The position numbers were made by a program, and so were the translations under genes. Below are positions 49,472-57,908 of a stretch of DNA of 64,000 nt, piece after piece (the stretch's first letter is position 1; each line of letters begins with the position of its first letter). The notes below the pieces were generated by a model, which saw only the letters and a program-made list of their open reading frames with translations, did no database searches and was not told where the DNA came from. Origin of the DNA: Nocardia xishanensis NBRC 101358 (lineage in GTDB: Bacteria; Actinomycetota; Actinomycetes; Mycobacteriales; Mycobacteriaceae); assembly GCF_001613365.1 (NCBI RefSeq), contig NZ_BDCF01000031.1, positions 1-64,000 on the forward strand, written 5' to 3'.

Positions 49472-50740
49472 TCAGCGTGCCCGGCGAGTCACCGCGTAGA
49501 GCGCGGCGCCGAGCGCGAGAACCGCGGCTCCGACCAGCACCGACCCCAACGGCAGCGCGACCGCGACGACCACGCATCCGGACGCTCCCACCACCGGAAT
49601 CCAGCGGGCAGGCCGGTCCTCCGCCGCGGTGAGCGTGCCGGCCGAGACATTGGCGACGAGGTAGTAGACCAGCACGGTGAACGACGAGAAGCCAATGGCC
49701 GCACGCAGATCGAAGCTCGCCGCGACCACGGCGACCACCGCGCCGACGACCAGCTCGGCCCGGTGCGGCACGCCGAAGCGGGGATGCACGGCGGCGAGCG
49801 CGTGCGGCAGATACCGGTCGCGGGCCATGGCCAGCGTCGTGCGCGAGACGCCGAGGACGAGCGCGAGCAGCGAGCCCGCCGCCGCGACCACCGCGCCGAC
49901 CCGAACCACCGGCGCAAGCGCCGGAGCGCCCGCCTCGGCGACGACCCTGGCCAGCGGATCGGTCGCCGAGGCGAGCCCGGCCGAGCCGAGCACCGCCAGC
50001 GCGGCGGCCGCGACCACGGCGTAGACCACGAGCGCGACGGCCAGCGCGAGCATGATCGCGCGCGGAATGGTGCGTCTCGGCTCGCGCACTTCCTCGCCGA
50101 GGGTGGCGATGCGCGCGTATCCGGCGAACGCGAAGAACAGCAGCCCGGCCGCTTCCAGCACGTCGCGCGGTCCGATCCGGTCCGGCAAGACGGTCGCGGC
50201 GGTGTGCGTGCCGGAGAAACCGGCCACCGCCACCATCGCGAGTACGGTGAGCACGATCGCCACGATGATCCGGGTGGCCAGCGCGGACTTCTGCACGCCG
50301 GTGTAGTTGATCGCGGTGATGATCAGCACCGCCGCGACCGCGACCGCTCGGGACTGCTCGGGCCACGCGTAGTGGCCGACGGTCAGCGCCATCGCGGCGC
50401 ACGAGGCCGTCTTGCCGACGACGAACGCCCACCCGGCCAGGTACCCCCAGAACGGGCCGAGCCGTTCCCGGCCGTATACGTAAGTGCCGCCCGAGACCGG
50501 ATAGCGCGCGGCCAGCCGGGCCGACGACATCGCGTTGCAGTAGGCGAGCAGCGAAGCGATTGCCAGCGCGAGCAGCAGCCACGAGCCCGCGGCCCCGGCC
50601 GCCGGTGCGAGCGCGGCGAAGATCCCGGCGCCGATCATCGAGCCGAGACCGATCAGCACCGAGTCGGTGAGCCCGAGCCTGCGGTGCAGTGCCGGATCCT
50701 GCGAGGCCGAATCTTGTGAGGCCGGGTCGTGCGAGGACAT
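49472..50740 (-). CDS. APC family amino-acid permease
   Basis: The 422-residue protein has about twelve helices. The N-terminal APC motif LGLTDSVLIGLGSMIGAGIF is clear, followed by YPVSGGTYVYGRERLGPFWG and LLFFAFAGYARIATLGEEVR and PRRTIPRAIMLALAVALVVY. It probably imports amino acids or polyamines by proton symport. The first 18 residues are a Ser/Asp/Gln-rich repeat (SQDSASQDPA). Its leader carries a strong hairpin with a six-C loop. Confidence 0.88.
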   Translation of the reverse strand: MSSHDPASQDSASQDPALHRRLGLTDSVLIGLGSMIGAGIFAALAPAAGAAGSWLLLALAIASLLAYCNAMSSARLAARYPVSGGTYVYGRERLGPFWGYLAGWAFVVGKTASCAAMALTVGHYAWPEQSRAVAVAAVLIITAINYTGVQKSALATRIIVAIVLTVLAMVAVAGFSGTHTAATVLPDRIGPRDVLEAAGLLFFAFAGYARIATLGEEVREPRRTIPRAIMLALAVALVVYAVVAAAALAVLGSAGLASATDPLARVVAEAGAPALAPVVRVGAVVAAAGSLLALVLGVSRTTLAMARDRYLPHALAAVHPRFGVPHRAELVVGAVVAVVAASFDLRAAIGFSSFTVLVYYLVANVSAGTLTAAEDRPARWIPVVGASGCVVVAVALPLGSVLVGAAVLALGAALYAVTRRAR

Positions 50741-50786
50741 AGCAGCATCTTGGACCGTCCAGGTGAACGGCGCGCGTTACGCGAAA

Positions 50787-50817
50787 CGCCGCCAGGTCGG
50801 GGGGTAACCTGGCGGCG
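50787..50817 (-). promoter_or_regulatory. Leader hairpin with a CCCCCC loop before the permease
   Basis: An 11-bp perfect stem (CGCCGCCAGGT / ACCTGGCGGCG) closes a 9-nt loop that reads TACCCCCCG on the minus strand, 47 nt upstream of the permease start. C6 loops are the mark of actinobacterial 6C RNA hairpins, which pair with G-rich ribosome sites, but 6C RNAs have two such hairpins and only one is seen. The rest of the 359-bp gap (50741-51099) contains no gene that I can support. Confidence 0.5.
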
Positions 50818-51099
50818 CCGCTGAGTCACCGGACGCCACGCCAGCGCCACGGATCGGGTGTCGACGTCCCACAAGCGCCTCTCGGCGGGTGGTCGCTCGA
50901 AGCGACGAAGGGTGCGGCCCGGGGCTGTCCGGACGCCGACAGTGAGCTTCAACGGGGTCGGAGACGGAACTATTCCGGCGCCGAATTGTGGTGTGCATCA
51001 CGTGTGGCGCGCGGCATCGGGTGTTCGCACGACGCGATGTTTCCGGACGGTAACCGTTTAGGATCGTCGGGGTATTCGTGTGTCGAACGGGGGACTGCC

Positions 51100-52503
51100 G
51101 TGACCGATGATCCGGTGCTGGTCGAAATGCTTGCCGCGCTGGACCGCAGCCCTGACGTGCTCGCCCTGCGATTGCGCGTGATCGAACTGCTCGCCGAGCG
51201 CGGCCGCCACGCCGACGCTCTCGCTCAGTGCGGCGCTGCGCTGAGCCAGGAGCCCGGCAACGCGCGCGCAGTCGAGTTGCTCCAGCAGTGCACCGCCGCG
51301 CTCGCGGGCGGCGGTGCACCCGACGCGACTGCGTCGCATGCCGAAAGGTCGGCCGCTGTCACGCCGTCCGACGGCGCCACGTCACATGCCGAAACGTCCT
51401 CTGCCGGCACGCCTTCCGACCGCGCTGCGTCACATGCCGAAACATCGCCCGCCGTCCCGCCTCCCGATGGCGCCACGCCGGACGTCGAGCCCGCGCCCTC
51501 GCCGGAGCGCGAAACGCCTGCCGCGGACTACGACTGGGCGGCGGCCGAGGATCAGGTCTCCGACATCATCGCCCCCGCCTTCATCGACTCGGGCCCAACG
51601 GAATACGCTGCCGCCTCCGATGCCGGACTCTTCTCCCGCACGCGGGTGACGCTGGCCGACGTCGGCGGCATGGAAGAGGTCAAGCGTCAGCTCGACCTCA
51701 CCCTGCTCGGCCCGCTGCGCAACCCGGAGCTGGCCAAGGCGTTCGGCACCTCGGCGCGCGGCGGTCTGCTGCTGTACGGGCCGCCCGGCTGCGGCAAGAC
51801 TTTCATCGCCTCCGCCGTGGCGGGCGAGCTCGGCGCGAATTTCTACCCGATCGAGATCGCCGACATCCTCGACATCTACACCGGCGCCAGCGAACGCAAC
51901 CTGCACAGCGTGTTCGAGGTGGCCCGCCGCAACGCGCCGTGCGTGCTGTTCCTGGACGAGGTGGACGCGCTCGGCCACAAGCGCAGCCAGATGTCCGGCT
52001 CGGCGACCATGCGCACGGTGGTGAATCAGCTGCTGAACGAGATGGATTCGGCCACCGTCGACAACGAGGGCGTCTACATCCTCGGCGCGACCAACCATCC
52101 CTGGGACATCGACGTCGCGCTGCGCAGGCCGGGACGCTTCGACCGGATGATCCTGGTCGCGCTGCCGGATCCCGCCGCGCGCAAGTCGATCCTGCGCTAC
52201 CACCTGCGCGAGCGTCCGGTGGCGGGCGTCGACCTCGGCGCGATCGCCGCGCGCACGGAGGGTTTCTCGGGCGCCGACCTGGCGCACGTCTGTACCTCGG
52301 CCACCCAGCTGGCCATGGCGGAATCGATCCGCACCGGCACCGTCCGCCCGATCGGCATGGCGGATCTGGAGGCCGCGATGGCGCAGATCAAGCCGAGCGC
52401 GGGCGCGTGGTTCGAATCCGCTCGCAACGTGGTCGAGTTCGCCAACGGCGACGGCAGCTACGACGAACTCGCGCTGTACATGAAGCGAATGAAGATGCGC
52501 TGA
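51100..52503 (+). CDS. CDC48/FtsH-like AAA ATPase with an N-terminal helical region
   Basis: The 467-residue protein has a helical TPR-like N-terminus (LVEMLAALDRSPDVLALRLR, GRHADALAQCGAALSQEPGN), a repetitive linker (three 16-residue units with SHAE) and one AAA domain: ADVGGMEEVKRQLDLTLLGP, Walker A YGPPGCGKTFIASAVAGELG, Walker B CVLFLDEVDALG, ATNHPWDIDVALRRPGRFDR (sensor and Arg finger) and GFSGADLAHVCTSATQLAM. It lacks a protease or membrane segment, so it is probably an unfoldase or remodeller. GTG51100 follows GGGGG. The next gene, 13 bp on, is a TPR membrane protein. Confidence 0.85.
   Translation: MTDDPVLVEMLAALDRSPDVLALRLRVIELLAERGRHADALAQCGAALSQEPGNARAVELLQQCTAALAGGGAPDATASHAERSAAVTPSDGATSHAETSSAGTPSDRAASHAETSPAVPPPDGATPDVEPAPSPERETPAADYDWAAAEDQVSDIIAPAFIDSGPTEYAAASDAGLFSRTRVTLADVGGMEEVKRQLDLTLLGPLRNPELAKAFGTSARGGLLLYGPPGCGKTFIASAVAGELGANFYPIEIADILDIYTGASERNLHSVFEVARRNAPCVLFLDEVDALGHKRSQMSGSATMRTVVNQLLNEMDSATVDNEGVYILGATNHPWDIDVALRRPGRFDRMILVALPDPAARKSILRYHLRERPVAGVDLGAIAARTEGFSGADLAHVCTSATQLAMAESIRTGTVRPIGMADLEAAMAQIKPSAGAWFESARNVVEFANGDGSYDELALYMKRMKMR
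51337..51480 (+). repeat. 48-bp repeat in the AAA ATPase linker
   Basis: Three units of exactly 48 bp start with CATGCCGAAA at 51337, 51385 and 51433 and encode SHAE-[R/T]-S-x-A-x-x-P-x-D-x-A-x residues. The array sits between the N-terminal and AAA domains and keeps the frame. Confidence 0.8.
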
Positions 52504-52516
52504 CAAAGCCGGGCGC

Positions 52517-53569
52517 ATGACTACTTTCGCGCACGACGAGGTCGCACGGGCCAAGGTACTGATCGACCTCGGCCGGATCGACGCGGCGCGGGCGAAGCTC
52601 GGCGCGGTGCTCGCCGCCGATCCCGACAATGCCGACGCGCTGATGTTGATGGGATACGCCTGGTTTCGCACCGGTGAGTACGAGAAGTCCGTTGGCTACA
52701 GCGCTGCCGCGCTGGCCGCCTTCCCCGACTATCAATCCGCACTGCGCGTGCTGGCGCTGGCCGAACAGGAGCTGGCGCACCTGGCCGAGCACGATTCCGC
52801 CGAGCGGAAACGGCATTACGACCGCGCGCTGGCCGCGGCCACCCGCAGCGCGGAACTCGACCCGGAGTATGTCGAGAACCTGCGCCTGCTCGCGGGGGTC
52901 CAGTCGGCGACGGACCCGGCCGCCGCGCTGGCGACCATCGACCGTGCCATCGAAATCGATCCCGACCACGCCGATCTACACCGCGTCCGCGGTTCGATCC
53001 TGCGTCGCGGCGGGATTTCCGTGCCGGGCGCGGAAGCGGCGCTGCGCGAGGCGCTTCGGCTGCAACCCGAGCACGTCGACGCCACCCAGGAGCTCGCGCT
53101 GCTCGACCTGGATCGCGGGGATCTGGAAGCGGGTGAGCGCGGCTTGCGCCTTGTCGCGCAGTGGGATCCGAGCCGCGCCGACTTCGTGCGCGCGACTCTT
53201 GCCGCCGTCGAAGCCGAGGCCCGCCGCGAGCCGGAACCGGTGTTCACGCACATGCCGCCACCGCCGGAGGTGCGGTACCTGCCGGAGACGCCGCGCTCGA
53301 ACTGGCGGGTCTGGATGGCGTTGGTGTTCGGCGCCATCGTGGTGCTGCGCCTTATTTTCACCGGGGCGAGCGCACCGTCCGAACCGCCTCCGCCGCGCCC
53401 ATTGCCGTCGCGGTATTTTCCGACGCCCGTCGCTCCGCCCTATCTGCCGACCGGGCTTTATCCGCCGACGCTGCGCCCATGGCCGGGCCTCACACCGCCG
53501 CATGCGCCGTTCCGCACGCCGCCGGTGACGGCGCCGCCACGGGTGACGCTGCCGCCGCACTTGCCCTGA
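52517..53569 (+). CDS. Tetratricopeptide-repeat membrane protein, partner of the AAA ATPase
   Basis: The 350-residue protein has about six TPR-like units (ARAKLGAVLAADPDNADALM, DRALAAATRSAELDPEYVEN, TIDRAIEIDPDHADLHRVRG, ALREALRLQPEHVDATQELA), then one membrane helix (WRVWMALVFGAIVVLRLIFT, residues about 262-281) and a Pro-rich tail of about 65 residues outside. ATG52517 is 13 bp after the ATPase stop, so they are probably one operon. The TPR domain may dock substrates for the ATPase at the membrane; this is inference. Confidence 0.78.
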   Translation: MTTFAHDEVARAKVLIDLGRIDAARAKLGAVLAADPDNADALMLMGYAWFRTGEYEKSVGYSAAALAAFPDYQSALRVLALAEQELAHLAEHDSAERKRHYDRALAAATRSAELDPEYVENLRLLAGVQSATDPAAALATIDRAIEIDPDHADLHRVRGSILRRGGISVPGAEAALREALRLQPEHVDATQELALLDLDRGDLEAGERGLRLVAQWDPSRADFVRATLAAVEAEARREPEPVFTHMPPPPEVRYLPETPRSNWRVWMALVFGAIVVLRLIFTGASAPSEPPPPRPLPSRYFPTPVAPPYLPTGLYPPTLRPWPGLTPPHAPFRTPPVTAPPRVTLPPHLP

Positions 53570-53675
53570 GCGGCGGGCTGCGTCCGCGTGCATGTGCTCG
53601 GCCCGGCCGGTGATAGTCCGGGGTGTTCGGCGACCGACGCATAGCCGACCCGTCGAGCGGACGGATCGCGCTTCG

Positions 53676-54293
53676 TCAGGTAGCCGGAGCTCCGATCGGC
53701 GCGAACAGCGCGCGCAGCGCCGCGGCGACCTGCGCGACCGCTCGCTCGACCGGGCCCAGCGGTTGGAAGAGGTGACTGAGGGTGAGCCGGATGACGGTCT
53801 CCGTGCGCGCCCCGAGCTCGTCCTCGGACAGGTCGGCCAGCTCGTACCGCGCTCGCACCGCCGCGCCGACCGCGCCGAGCGCCCGGCCGAGAACCGGCTC
53901 CGGATCGGTCATCAGCGTCGGCAGCAGCTCGGCGTTGGCGCTCGAGCGCCCGGACAGCACTGCTTTGAGCAGTGCGTTGTCGGAGGCGGCCCGCAGCGTG
54001 TAGTCGACAGCCGCGGTCAAGCCCGCGATCACGTCGCCGGGATGTCCGGCCAGGCTGTCGTCGATGCCGACCAGGAAGGTCTCCAGCTCGTGCCGGATGA
54101 CCAGGTCGGCGAGGTCCTGTTTGGTGCCGACCTCCTTGTAGAGGACCGGGCGGCTGACGCCGACCTCCTTGGCCACGCGCGACATGTTCACCGCGCCCCA
54201 GCCCTCGGTGCACACGAGTTCGCGTGCGGTCTCGATGACGCGCTCGCGGAGCAGTAAGCGCATCCGGGTGTGAAAACTCGGCGCTTCAGGCAC
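53676..54293 (-). CDS. TetR family regulator, divergent from the alkane hydroxylase operon
   Basis: The 205-residue protein has the HTH LLRERVIETARELVCTEGWG, AVNMSRVAKEVGVSRPVLYK, and a helical effector domain. GTG54293 lies 6 nt after TACGAT (minus strand), consistent with a leaderless transcript; a frame to 54401 is less likely. In Rhodococcus the alkB cluster carries a downstream tetR-like alkU; here the regulator is upstream and divergent. It may sense alkanes or their oxidation products. Confidence 0.85.
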   Translation of the reverse strand: MPEAPSFHTRMRLLLRERVIETARELVCTEGWGAVNMSRVAKEVGVSRPVLYKEVGTKQDLADLVIRHELETFLVGIDDSLAGHPGDVIAGLTAAVDYTLRAASDNALLKAVLSGRSSANAELLPTLMTDPEPVLGRALGAVGAAVRARYELADLSEDELGARTETVIRLTLSHLFQPLGPVERAVAQVAAALRALFAPIGAPAT

Positions 54294-54319
54294 GCCTTCA
54301 TCGTACACAGCGGCACGAT

Positions 54320-54368
54320 TTGTCCGAGCTATTGACACTCGCCGGTAATGTGTATTCCAATTGGACAA
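54320..54368. promoter_or_regulatory. Control region between tetR and alkB
   Basis: It contains a perfect 10-bp palindrome TCCAATTGGA (54356-54365), an outer inverted pair TTGTCC (54320-54325) and GGACAA (54363-54368), and TTGACA (54332-54337) as a possible -35. It is clearly AT-richer than its surroundings. Confidence 0.6.
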
Positions 54369-54479
54369 GAGAGCTAGTTTGTAAAGTGCTCCACACCACA
54401 TCGAAGGCGCGAGCGCTTACCGGTCCTGGTGCTTCCGGCCACCGCCCGGCCCGCTCGCAAGTCCCCGAGGAGATCGAGA

Positions 54480-55697
54480 ATGACGACATCCCGAACCGAT
54501 GCGCCCGCGCAGGCGCTGCAATGGCGCGACCGGAAGCGCTATCTGTGGCTGTTCGGCCTGGTTGCGCCCACCGCCGTGCTGCTCGCGACCTGGCTGGTCT
54601 GGGTGTTCAACGAACTCGGCCTGCAACAGCTGTCGCCGGTGTGGTGGTGGATCGGCCCGTTACTGGTCTACGTGCTGCTGCCGATCCTGGACCGCTTCTT
54701 CGGGCCCGACGGGCAGAACCCGCCCGAAGAGGTGATGGAGCGGCTGGAGAACGACAAGTACTACCGGTACTGCACCTACGCCTACATCCCGCTGCAACTG
54801 ATGAGCCTGGTGTTCGCCTGCTACCTGTGGACAGCGACGGACCTGACCTGGCTCGGTATCGACGGCGGCTTGGGCCTGATCTCGAAGATCGGTCTCGCGC
54901 TGAGCATCGGCACGATGGGTGGCGTCGGCATCAACACCGCGCACGAACTGGGCCACAAGAAGGACGAGTTGGAGCGCTGGCTGTCCAAGATCACCCTCGC
55001 CCAGACGTTCTACGGCCACTTCTACATCGAGCACAACCGCGGCCACCACGTGCGGGTCGCGACACCGGAGGACCCGGCCAGCGCGCGTTTCGCCGAGACG
55101 TTCTGGGCCTTCTTGCCGCGCAGCGTGTGGGGCAGCCTGCGCTCGTCCTGGGAACTGGAGAAGACCCGATTGCAACGAATGGGCAAGAGCCCGTGGACCA
55201 TTCACAACGATGTGCTCAACGCCTGGCTGATGTCGGTGGTGCTGTGGGGCGCGCTGGCCGCGGTGTTCGGCCCGGTCGTGCTGCCGTACCTGATCATTCA
55301 GGCGGTCTACGGCTTCTCGCTGCTCGAGACAGTGAACTACCTGGAGCACTACGGCCTGCTGCGACAGCGGACCGCGGCGGGCCGCTACGAGCGGTGCACG
55401 CCGGAGCACAGCTGGAACTCCGACCACATCGTCACCAATATCTTCCTGTACCACCTGCAACGGCACAGCGATCATCACGCCAACCCGACCCGGCGCTATC
55501 AGACCCTGCGCAGTATGGACGGCGCGCCGAACCTGCCGAGCGGTTACGCCAGCATGATCGGCCTGGCCTATCTGCCGCCGCTGTGGCGCAAGGTGATGGA
55601 TCACCGGGTGCTCGCGCACTACGACGGTGACATCACCCGGGTGAACATCCAGCCGAGCAAGCGGGAGCAAGTGCTGGCGAAGTACGGGGTGCGGTGA
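54480..55697 (+). CDS. alkB: Alkane 1-monooxygenase
   Basis: The 405-residue integral-membrane di-iron enzyme hydroxylates medium-chain n-alkanes at the terminal carbon. Six helices are visible, and all His boxes are intact: HELGHKK (155-161), EHNRGHH (184-190), NYLEHYG (286-292) and LQRHSDHH (326-333). ATG54480 follows GAGGAGA; the frame extends 17 codons further without family similarity. The start of a four-gene operon alkB-rubA1-rubA2-rubB whose members overlap. Confidence 0.96.
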   Translation: MTTSRTDAPAQALQWRDRKRYLWLFGLVAPTAVLLATWLVWVFNELGLQQLSPVWWWIGPLLVYVLLPILDRFFGPDGQNPPEEVMERLENDKYYRYCTYAYIPLQLMSLVFACYLWTATDLTWLGIDGGLGLISKIGLALSIGTMGGVGINTAHELGHKKDELERWLSKITLAQTFYGHFYIEHNRGHHVRVATPEDPASARFAETFWAFLPRSVWGSLRSSWELEKTRLQRMGKSPWTIHNDVLNAWLMSVVLWGALAAVFGPVVLPYLIIQAVYGFSLLETVNYLEHYGLLRQRTAAGRYERCTPEHSWNSDHIVTNIFLYHLQRHSDHHANPTRRYQTLRSMDGAPNLPSGYASMIGLAYLPPLWRKVMDHRVLAHYDGDITRVNIQPSKREQVLAKYGVR

Positions 55698-55885
55698 TGG
55701 CCGTCTACCGCTGTCCCGTCTGCGATTACGCCTACGACGAGGTCGCGGGCGCGCCCCGCGAGGGCTTTCCCCCAGGCGCGCCGTGGTCCGCGGTGCCAGT
55801 CGACTGGTGCTGCCCCGATTGCGGCGTCAGAGAAAAGCCCGACTTCGAAAACGATTCCATCACTACGGCAGGACGTGAACGATGA
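55697..55885 (+). CDS. rubA1: Rubredoxin 1
   Basis: The 62-residue protein has the two iron-binding pairs CPVCDYAYDE and WCCPDCG, with PPGAPWSAVPVDW typical of AlkG-type rubredoxins. ATG overlaps the alkB stop by one base (TGATG). It passes electrons to AlkB. The Cys next to the second pair (WCCPDCG) marks the AlkG1 type. Confidence 0.92.
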   Translation: MAVYRCPVCDYAYDEVAGAPREGFPPGAPWSAVPVDWCCPDCGVREKPDFENDSITTAGRER

Positions 55886-56067
55886 ACCCCGATTACAAGC
55901 TTTTCCGATGCGTGCAGTGCGGCTTCGAGTACGACGAAGCGCTCGGCTGGCCGGAGGACGGCATCGAGCCGGGCACCCGGTGGGACGCCATCCCCGACGA
56001 CTGGTCCTGCCCCGATTGCGGCGCGGCCAAAGCGGATTTCGAGATGGTCGAGGTCAGTCGCGCATGA
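55882..56067 (+). CDS. rubA2: Rubredoxin 2
   Basis: The 61-residue protein has CVQCGFEYDEALGWPEDGIE and WSCPDCGAAKADFEM, the AlkG2 pattern known to sustain alkane hydroxylation with rubredoxin reductase. It overlaps rubA1 by 4 bp (ATGA). Confidence 0.93.
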   Translation: MNPDYKLFRCVQCGFEYDEALGWPEDGIEPGTRWDAIPDDWSCPDCGAAKADFEMVEVSRA

Positions 56068-57299
56068 CCGAACGGATCGTGATCGTCGGCGCGGGAGTCG
56101 CGGGCGCCACCGCGGCCAAGACCCTTCGTGCGGAAGGATATTCGGGACGCATCGTGCTGGTCGGGGCTGAGGACGGCCCGCCGTACCGGCGTCCCATGGT
56201 CTCGAAGGAAATGCTGGCGGGCGTCGCGGTCGAGCGAAGGGCGCTGCTCGAATCCGCGGAGTCGTGGCGCGACAAGGACATCGAGCTGCGCACCGGCGTC
56301 ACGGTGGAGGACGTCGACACCGAGCTCGGGCGGGTGCGGCTTGCGGGCGGCGAGGCGCTCGGCTACGACCGCTTGTTGCTGGCGACCGGCGCGCGCGCCC
56401 GCAGCCTGCCCGCGCCGCAGCGCAATGTGCACACGCTGCGCGGGGCCGCCGATGTCGGGCCGCTGCGCGCGGCCATCGACGCGGGCAAATCGCTGTTGAT
56501 CGTCGGCGGTGGCCTGATCGGTTGCGAGGTCGCGGCGACCGCGCGGTCGCTCGGCGCCGAAGTGACCGTCGTGCACGCCGGATCGGCGCCGCTCGACCGC
56601 GTCGCCCCGCCCTCGGTCGGCTCGTTTTATCGAAAGCTGCACGCCGACAACGGCGTCGAGATCCTGGACGAGGTGACGCTGACCCGCCTGGAAGGCCACG
56701 AGGACGGCGTCACCGCGACCGCGCGCGACGGCAGGACGTGGGCGGCGGGCGTGGCGCTGATCGCCATCGGCTCGGTTCCCGACACCGAACTCGCCGAGTC
56801 CGCCGGGCTGTCCGTAGACAACGGCATCCTCGTCGACGAGCGCTACCGCACCTCCGCCCCGGAGGTCTACGCGGCGGGCGACGTGGCCAATCGGTTCGAC
56901 CCCGACCTCGGGGCGCACGAACGCACCGAGCACTGGAACAGCGCGCTGTCGCAGGGTGCGGCCGCCGCGCGGGCGATGCTCGGCAAACCGGTTGCCCGCC
57001 AGGATGTCTCGTGGGGCTGGTCCACCCAGTACGGGCTCAACCTGCAATTCGCGGGCCGGCTGCGGCACGACGACGATTTCGTGCTGCGAGGCACGCTCGC
57101 CGAGCCGAACTTCACCGTCCTCGCCCTGCGCCGTCGTCGCCTGGTCGGCGCGGTCGCCATCGCCAGGCCATCGGATATTCGCGCGGCGCGCGAGCTGATC
57201 GGTCACGGCGCGGTTCTCGACCTCGTCGCGTGGTCCGACGAATCGCTCGACCTGGCCGAACTCGTCTCCCGTCACCGCGTCGGCGCCGCGCAGGGCTGA
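56064..57299 (+). CDS. rubB: Rubredoxin reductase (FAD/NAD)
   Basis: The 411-residue flavoprotein has the FAD motif IVIVGAGVAGATAAKTLRAE, PPYRRPMVSKEMLAG, the NAD motif LLIVGGGLIGCEVAATARSL, and APEVYAAGDVANRFD for the second FAD contact. It transfers electrons from NAD(P)H to the rubredoxins. Start overlaps rubA2 by 4 bp. Closest relatives are RubB/AlkT of Rhodococcus and Nocardia alkane clusters. Confidence 0.93.
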   Translation: MTERIVIVGAGVAGATAAKTLRAEGYSGRIVLVGAEDGPPYRRPMVSKEMLAGVAVERRALLESAESWRDKDIELRTGVTVEDVDTELGRVRLAGGEALGYDRLLLATGARARSLPAPQRNVHTLRGAADVGPLRAAIDAGKSLLIVGGGLIGCEVAATARSLGAEVTVVHAGSAPLDRVAPPSVGSFYRKLHADNGVEILDEVTLTRLEGHEDGVTATARDGRTWAAGVALIAIGSVPDTELAESAGLSVDNGILVDERYRTSAPEVYAAGDVANRFDPDLGAHERTEHWNSALSQGAAAARAMLGKPVARQDVSWGWSTQYGLNLQFAGRLRHDDDFVLRGTLAEPNFTVLALRRRRLVGAVAIARPSDIRAARELIGHGAVLDLVAWSDESLDLAELVSRHRVGAAQG

Positions 57300-57335
57300 C
57301 CCTTCCGTCGCGCCGGGCGGGCCGTCACGGAAACT

Positions 57336-57383
57336 CTGGAAGAGATCATTTTCTTGACTAATTCCAGAAAAGCTTCCATCATG
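57336..57383 (+). promoter_or_regulatory. Promoter and candidate FurA operator upstream of furA-katA
   Basis: An inverted pair CTGGAA (57336-57341) and TTCCAG (57362-57367) encloses TTGACT (-35, 57354-57359). CATCAT at 57378-57383 lies 18 bp further and 6 nt before the furA ATG, so the transcript may be leaderless as in mycobacterial furA. AT-rich sequence overlapping the -35 is the usual place for autorepression. Confidence 0.6.
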
Positions 57384-57388
57384 GGTTC

Positions 57389-57838
57389 ATGCACACCAAC
57401 GACGCCGACCCTTGCGCCTGGCTGCGCTCCGCGGGCCTGCGGGTAACCGCACCCCGGGTCGCGGTGCTGAACGCGGTCGCCGCCCGTCCGCATTCGGACG
57501 CCGATCTGGTGGCCGCCACGGTTCGGGAGACCCTGGGCTCGGTGTCGACGCAAGCCGTCTACGACGTGCTGCACGCCTGCGTCCGGGCCGGGATTCTGCG
57601 GCGTATCGAGCCCGCGGGCTCGCCCGCGCGGTACGAGACCCGGATCGGCGACAACCACCACCACCTGGTGTGCCGGAACTGCGGCACGGTCGTCGACGTG
57701 GATTGTGTCGTCGGCAGTGCCCCGTGCCTGGAACCGCTGAACGATCACGGATTCGTGGTGGACGAAGCCGAGGTCGTGTTCTGGGGCCTGTGCCCGACCT
57801 GCCGCTCGCCCGAGCGGCGCCCGGACGGGGTGGATTGA
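57389..57838 (+). CDS. furA: Fur family regulator of catalase (FurA-type)
   Basis: The 149-residue protein has the HTH (GLRVTAPRVAVLNAVAARPH, TVRETLGSVSTQAVYDVLHA), the metal-binding HHHLVCRNCGTVVDVDC and C-terminal CPTC. FurA represses itself and the adjacent catalase and is released by peroxide. It is 70 bp before katA, the arrangement known from Mycobacterium and Streptomyces. Confidence 0.92.
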   Translation: MHTNDADPCAWLRSAGLRVTAPRVAVLNAVAARPHSDADLVAATVRETLGSVSTQAVYDVLHACVRAGILRRIEPAGSPARYETRIGDNHHHLVCRNCGTVVDVDCVVGSAPCLEPLNDHGFVVDEAEVVFWGLCPTCRSPERRPDGVD

Positions 57839-57908
57839 TCCCCGCTCACTCGACAGCCCGGGTCAGCCCGTTCCCGGGGACTTCGCTCAGCCGTGAAGGA
57901 GGCTTCGA

